Shown: piece after piece, positions 59,562-64,000 of the stretch
Position numbering within the stretch: the stretch's first letter is position 1
How the letters are laid out: each line of letters begins with the position of its first letter
Assembly: GCA_001466705.2 (NCBI GenBank)
Contig: LATX02000112.1
Location: 434,001-498,000, forward strand
Direction: 5' to 3'
Length of the DNA: 64,000 nt
From: Moniliophthora roreri
Lineage: Eukaryota; Basidiomycota; Agaricomycetes; Agaricales; Marasmiaceae
The notes under the pieces: model-generated
Seen by the model: the letters and a program-made list of their open reading frames with translations, nothing else
The model's database searches: none
Told to the model about the DNA's origin: nothing
Translations under genes and position numbers: made by a program

Positions 59562-61445
59562 ATGTCGACATCAGTATTCCCCATTTCCAAACTACCAGAC
59601 GAACTTGTCGACTTGGTCTGGCAGTATGCGGCAGACATCAACAGACCCCAAGAGACCTTTCTTTTAAAATCGGGCACAGAATCTAGTCCAAGTTTCTACA
59701 AACCGGATGTGCAGGTTAATATCTCGGCAGTATGCAGGGAGTGGAGGAGGAGAGCACTCGCATTGCCCACCTTGTGGAATACCATACACATTCGTTCCCG
59801 TTCCCACATCGACAGAGCACGCCAATTTCTTTCTAGGGTTATCGGTGAGAAAAAGTCGGAGACTAGTTCCCCGATACCTCTATCACGACAGCTCGAAATC
59901 CTCATCCTTACCGTCGATTACGAAACCTATAGGGGAGGAGAAGGGCTTTGGCGAGGTGAACTGGACGAAATATTCGCGATCCTAGCTCCACATACACGTC
60001 GTTGGCGTGCCTTTCATCTTCAAGTTCGAGATGGAGAGTGCAAAGCTATTGCCAGGAAATACATCGGTAGTCAACACGAGAACCGTTGTGGGCCTGCCCC
60101 AAACTTGATAACTTGGCAGCTATATCATTTCGAGAGGTTCGCCGAACCTGAGGACCTTCACGAGGCTACAGTGCGTTCATCTATCGTTCGAAATAAGTCA
60201 TACTCTGACTGTCTTACGTCTCAGCATCGGCCACCTGTAATTTGCTTCGAAGACCAGATCCCGCAGCTCCGACACCTCAGTCTCATTGGTGTTAATCTCC
60301 CCTGGAGCAGCCCTTATCTCAAGGATTTGATCAGTCTCGAGCTCTGTCTACATCGAGACAATGTTCGCCCTTCATTCGAGATATGGCATAAGATGTTAAC
60401 GAATTCGCCCCGTCTAAAACAGCTCTTCCTTCACTATTCCGGTCCTAGATTCGGAGAACCCGATCCCAACGGGCGACCCCCAATTGAACGTTGGAAACAA
60501 TACTCAATTGTTCTTCCTGAATTGGAACACTTCATCCTCGCCGATATCGAACCAGATTATCTTGAAGCTATCACCTCCAGCCTTCGTTTTCCAAAAGTGA
60601 AGAAGCTTGAGCTGGAACTCATCATTCGAGAAGATGACACCCACGACTCTTACGATGACTGGGTACGGTCAATCTCATCCCCAAGCATGCCTCCCCACTT
60701 CCAATCTCTTACGTCTCTTACCCTGACGAGACTCGATTGCTCGCAAGAGTCCCTGAAGTGGTTCCTCACTACTCTTGTGGAATTAAAGGAACTCGAGCTC
60801 CAGTACTACATTTGGAACACCAGCGTGTGGAAGATCTTTGTCGAAGATCTTAAATTGCAGGAAGTGACCCAGAGTAATGGCGCTACCGCTGTCTGTGCTC
60901 CATTGCATGGTCTTTACGCATCGCCTCCTCTCCTCCTCCCCAAACTTGAAGTCCTCAAAGTCAAAGGAGTCGACGTGCGGGAGCAGGAAGGCGAGACCCC
61001 GCATTACTGCAATGTCAAGCTCCTCCTCAGACTTCGAGAACGGGAAATGCCACGACCAAGGGAAAGCACACCTATGCCACCACCTGATAAAGCTTCATTT
61101 GCGATTGTTGGAACACTTCCCGTCAAAGTAATGCCTCTGGCATCGGATGACATCTCTACCGACCGTAATCGTCAGACGAACGTTCTCAGGCGGTTGGCGA
61201 GAGCCGATCATTTCCCGAGAGGGTCCAGTAGCATGTCAACTTCAGGGGAAGTTGACGGTGATAGAAGTACGAACTGGAAGGTCATTGTAGACGTGGAGGA
61301 TATTTCGGATGCAGACGGGGTTGATAGTGAAGACGATGAGGATGAGGATGAGGACGAGGACGAGGATGAGTACGACGATGATGGTCTGGATGATGAGGAC
61401 GGACAGTACGAGGACGAAGACGAGGATGGCGATATCGATGATTGA
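59562..61445 (+). CDS. F-box protein with acidic C-terminal tail
   Basis: The start is MSTSVFPISKLPDELVDLVW. The F-box-like core is ISKLPDELVDLVWQYAADIN, then VCREWRRRALALPTLWNTIH. A degenerate LRR solenoid follows (LRHLSLIGVNLPW, LKQLFLHYSG, FQSLTSLTLTRLDCS, LKELELQYY). The C-terminus is a pure Asp/Glu run with scattered Gly/Tyr (about 61320-61442). Bases 60171-60224 have perfect intron ends (GTGCGT...TCTCAG) and are 54 bases long without a stop. Spliced length would be 609 aa and unspliced 627 aa. Confidence 0.85.
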   Translation: MSTSVFPISKLPDELVDLVWQYAADINRPQETFLLKSGTESSPSFYKPDVQVNISAVCREWRRRALALPTLWNTIHIRSRSHIDRARQFLSRVIGEKKSETSSPIPLSRQLEILILTVDYETYRGGEGLWRGELDEIFAILAPHTRRWRAFHLQVRDGECKAIARKYIGSQHENRCGPAPNLITWQLYHFERFAEPEDLHEATVRSSIVRNKSYSDCLTSQHRPPVICFEDQIPQLRHLSLIGVNLPWSSPYLKDLISLELCLHRDNVRPSFEIWHKMLTNSPRLKQLFLHYSGPRFGEPDPNGRPPIERWKQYSIVLPELEHFILADIEPDYLEAITSSLRFPKVKKLELELIIREDDTHDSYDDWVRSISSPSMPPHFQSLTSLTLTRLDCSQESLKWFLTTLVELKELELQYYIWNTSVWKIFVEDLKLQEVTQSNGATAVCAPLHGLYASPPLLLPKLEVLKVKGVDVREQEGETPHYCNVKLLLRLREREMPRPRESTPMPPPDKASFAIVGTLPVKVMPLASDDISTDRNRQTNVLRRLARADHFPRGSSSMSTSGEVDGDRSTNWKVIVDVEDISDADGVDSEDDEDEDEDEDEDEYDDDGLDDEDGQYEDEDEDGDIDD

Positions 61446-61954
61446 ATAAACAAACTATCGAGGGTTCAAACTGCTAAGGTAAGTTATACTTTCACTCTTA
61501 CTACCTCCTTTCACAGTTCCGCTCATTGCCCTGTCTTCTTACCTCAGATGTACTGTATGGAATGTCTTTTCGCTCCCTGCTCCTCACCGCTTCCTTGGTC
61601 TCGATTTGGGTCCAATTCACAACAAAAATTTATTTGACCTGAACGTATGTTGGCTTCTTCCCTGCTTGGGTATCTGCATTACTATGGTTAAACGTCATTT
61701 ACTTGGTACAATCTGATAATTATTACAGTTGGAATTCAAATATATAATTACCTACCCATCCTAACTAAACAACACATCAATCTCTTTGTAAAGTACTAAA
61801 TTACCTCCTTGTACCATTGCGAGTTGTCAAGTTTCGAGAGAAGTGACACAGGGTCGTGAGGCTAGAGGAACCGCCGAAGTAACCATTCGCTACTCAATTA
61901 GACTGTATTACGGGGTGTGATTCGAGATTCGAGAAGATTCTGCAAAATCCTGTG
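61446..61954. other. Intergenic, nothing recognised
   Basis: Probable 3' UTR of the F-box gene and AT-rich spacer. No gene or RNA feature seen. Confidence 0.4.
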
Positions 61955-62048
61955 CATAACCTCTGTACTCGGGGCCACGGAAAGTCATGCATTCAATCCC
62001 ACTACGCGTTAGGTCATGGGACCATGACTTTCCGTAGCCCCGGTTATG
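61955..62048. repeat. Fold-back (inverted) repeat
   Basis: The left arm contains GGGGCCACGGAAAGTCATG (about 61971-61989), and the right arm (62022-62041) is its reverse complement with one change. Outer bases CATAACC (61955-61961) also pair with GGTTATG at the right end, interrupted by nine extra bases on the left. It could be a small MITE remnant or form a cruciform or hairpin. Confidence 0.75.
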
Positions 62049-62350
62049 TTGCCCTTGAGTTTCAGAAAGCCCTAGTAATATCCATCAAGGCGTTTCGGTT
62101 GGTGTTGCGTTCCAATAATCAATAGCAAGTGCTCAGTGCACCATGGCCCATACATTCCGTCAAAAACGTTCGGAGGAGCTAGCTTTATTCTAAAGCACCT
62201 TGCAAGGATGATGTGACATGAAAGTCTTTGTTCAATACGCATGAGACAAATAAAAAAAACAAATCTAGGTATGAGGAGCAAACATGGATAGAAGATAACG
62301 TATGCGGGTGTAGAATAAATAGTGCATAAATTATAACCCAATGGCATCCT

Positions 62351-64000
62351 TTAGCCCGTTCCACACTGGCGATCCAACTGTTCGTCAATAGCAGCTCCCA
62401 GACTCTTGACGAGCCTTGACGCTTGAAGGAGGTCCTCAACTGGAATGTCGCCTTTCCCCTCCGTGAATGTTTTATAAATACGCTGCAGATCCAGAAGGCT
62501 TGCAGAGGTCGTTCCCGAACGGCGCAATGACGAGCCCATCATGGAGGGCGAGTTGAGTATCGGCTCACTGCGGTTCTTCATTGTATGATTCCGTTGAGGT
62601 GTGTTATCGTCGCTGCTTGAGGCCTGCGGGTGTTCTAACGGAACTCAATAGATGCCGACAGAGAGAAGGCAAAAGGAAACGGACCTATCTGAGACTCACG
62701 TCGCACTTCCCGCACATCGCCGACGGAAACATGACCATCGTCCCAACCGTAATCTTCCTCCTCTTCCACTTGTTGCAGCAGCTTGGTTCGAAAGGGTGAC
62801 GTCGAACTATACCTCGAAGGTTCAGGGGTCATCAGCTGACTGGCCTGTGCTTGCTTTTGCCGCACAGGTATCTGTACGCAATCCATGAGTATCTTGCGCC
62901 TCTTCTTGGACGACGTAGTGCTGACAGCTTCGTGGAATGTCGATGTGTGCTCAACAGAACGATCACTGGACGATCTTTGCCTTTTCCTGGTGTTCGGTGG
63001 GCTGACTAAGCTCAGCTGAGCTTTTGAAGGTAGCTCGGATTTGTGGAATTGTTTGCTCTTCGACAATTCTTGAGGGAGTACGTCTTTAACCAGAGATGCC
63101 GTAATGGTGATATGCGCTCCCGCCTCTACGTTTACATTCACGGGCATGTAAAATTCATCTTCGGTATACTGATGGGCTACCACCTGACTAGGGATAGTTT
63201 CTGGAACTACATACTCTCCCTGATACCAGAACGGTCAGCACTTATTGAATAATTAGTAAGAAGGTCCTACCTGAGCCTGTGAATTAGTCGTCTGCGAAAA
63301 GTCCACTGCGAACCCCAAATTATATGCTATATCGAGGTCCTTCAAGCAAGTCTTCAAGTCATCAGAATAATGAGCATAAAACTCGGCCCGACGAGGATGA
63401 TAGGTCGCTCTCCAGAAAGCTTCAAAGACCGTGGGTGCAATACCGGGTGGCGGACACCGTCCCATTGGAGACGAAAGTAAGGCACCAAGCTTAGTAATTA
63501 CTTCACCCTCAGGCTCCATCGTTTCCAATCGTTCCACGATGCGAGAATATAGTGGCATGATCTAAGAGCAGGTCAAGGTCAAAGGTACTATTGAAATAAT
63601 TGAAATAGGAAGCGAAACTTACTACGCAATTGTAGTCGTTGTCAGAGACAGCGCGAGCCTTATCCTCCAACCAGAATGAGAATGCATCAGAGCATAACAA
63701 GAGGAAAGACACGAGTCGGTCGATGGGTATTGAAGACACTATCTGCTCGGCAATGGTGAGGTAACCTAGTGAGATCTTCATATTTTCCGCTAAAGGCGGA
63801 TAGAGTTCCTTCACAATATCTCGAAGCAAGTCTTGATCTTCGGAAGATGGGTAGGACAGGCTGAGGGCCGAAAACAACGGATAAACCAGTTGGGGGTACG
63901 AGACAGGCCTGCGGAAAGAAGGAAAAAAATCGAGTTCATAATTGAACAAGTCCGATGCAAAAGCTTTACCGCTCATGAAGGGCTTCCGCCTGCAGATCTC
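62351..64000 (-). CDS. 3' part of a large nuclear-type protein (5' end outside window)
   Basis: The frame is open to the right edge (EALHERPVSYPQLVYPLFSA after splicing). The visible part starts with helical, ARM/HEAT-like sequence (LLRDIVKELYPPLAENMKIS, GLAI-type helices, VFEAFWRATYHPRRAEFY). A basic Ser-rich region follows (TRKRQRSSSDRSVEHTS, SSKKRRK), then an acidic EEEEDYGWDDG and a final helical domain (LLDLQRIYKTFTEGKGD to EQLDRQCGTG). The order of helical repeats, basic disordered part and short C-terminal helical domain recalls Rif1-like telomere/replication-timing proteins, but I cannot confirm this. Introns lie at about 63910-63970, 63561-63622, 63218-63270 and 62636-62696. Confidence 0.6.

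Noticed and set aside
1..64000. tRNA, rRNA or CRISPR features
   Set aside because: I looked for tRNA B-box-like sequences, rRNA-like blocks and regular spaced repeats and found none; the GGTTCAGTTCC-like strings in the aminopeptidase region lie in introns without a cloverleaf.

Overview
The window looks like a gene-dense stretch of an Agaricomycete (mushroom-forming basidiomycete) nuclear genome. Almost every gene is broken by many short introns (about 35-75 nt, mostly GT..AG). Expanded F-box/LRR, BTB and P450-type families occur, and transposon relics of hAT and PIF/Harbinger type are present. I cannot name the species. All annotations come from reading translations and splice sites by eye; no search was run.

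Layout. 1-1.9 kb: 3' end of an RA-PH signalling adaptor. 3.6-6.0 kb: a 16-exon cytochrome P450. 6.2-8.5 kb (minus): FACT subunit Pob3, head-to-head with an alpha-actinin gene (8.7-11.3 kb). A decayed partial copy of the alpha-actinin 3' end lies at 11.8-12.4 kb, just before cofilin (12.5-13.2 kb). 13.5-14.7 kb (minus): mitochondrial porin. 15.1-23.8 kb (minus): two tandem M1 aminopeptidases, one with changed substrate-end residues. 24.1-25.9 kb: a DCAF4-like WD40 protein. 26.0-26.6 kb: COX20. 26.6-27.3 kb (minus): a small Cdc25/rhodanese-like phosphatase. 27.6-29.3 kb (minus): a multi-pass membrane protein. 29.5-31.0 kb (minus): an F-box/LRR protein. A 231-bp MITE follows at 31.4-31.7 kb, then a Rad60/Esc2-like SUMO-like-domain protein (minus) head-to-head with the mRNA capping 5'-triphosphatase (34.5-35.6 kb).

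36-53 kb is the accessory part. It holds a BTB-domain gene (minus), about 6 kb with no convincing gene, then two nearly identical direct copies of a BTB gene. The left copy is broken by stops and the right copy is intact. Between them is about 6.4 kb of AT-rich DNA almost free of CG dinucleotides, carrying nested inverted-repeat elements, a hAT C-terminal relic, a PIF/Harbinger relic, a long CA microsatellite and another broken transposon-like ORF. This is the most unusual stretch of the window.

53.8-64 kb: a second F-box/LRR gene (minus), a proline-rich single-pass membrane protein (minus), about 2.5 kb without a gene, a third F-box protein with an acidic tail (plus), a fold-back repeat, and the 3' part of a large nuclear-type protein (minus) running off the right edge.

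The genes are mostly unrelated housekeeping genes. The only thematic neighbours are alpha-actinin and cofilin (actin turnover) and the aminopeptidase tandem pair.
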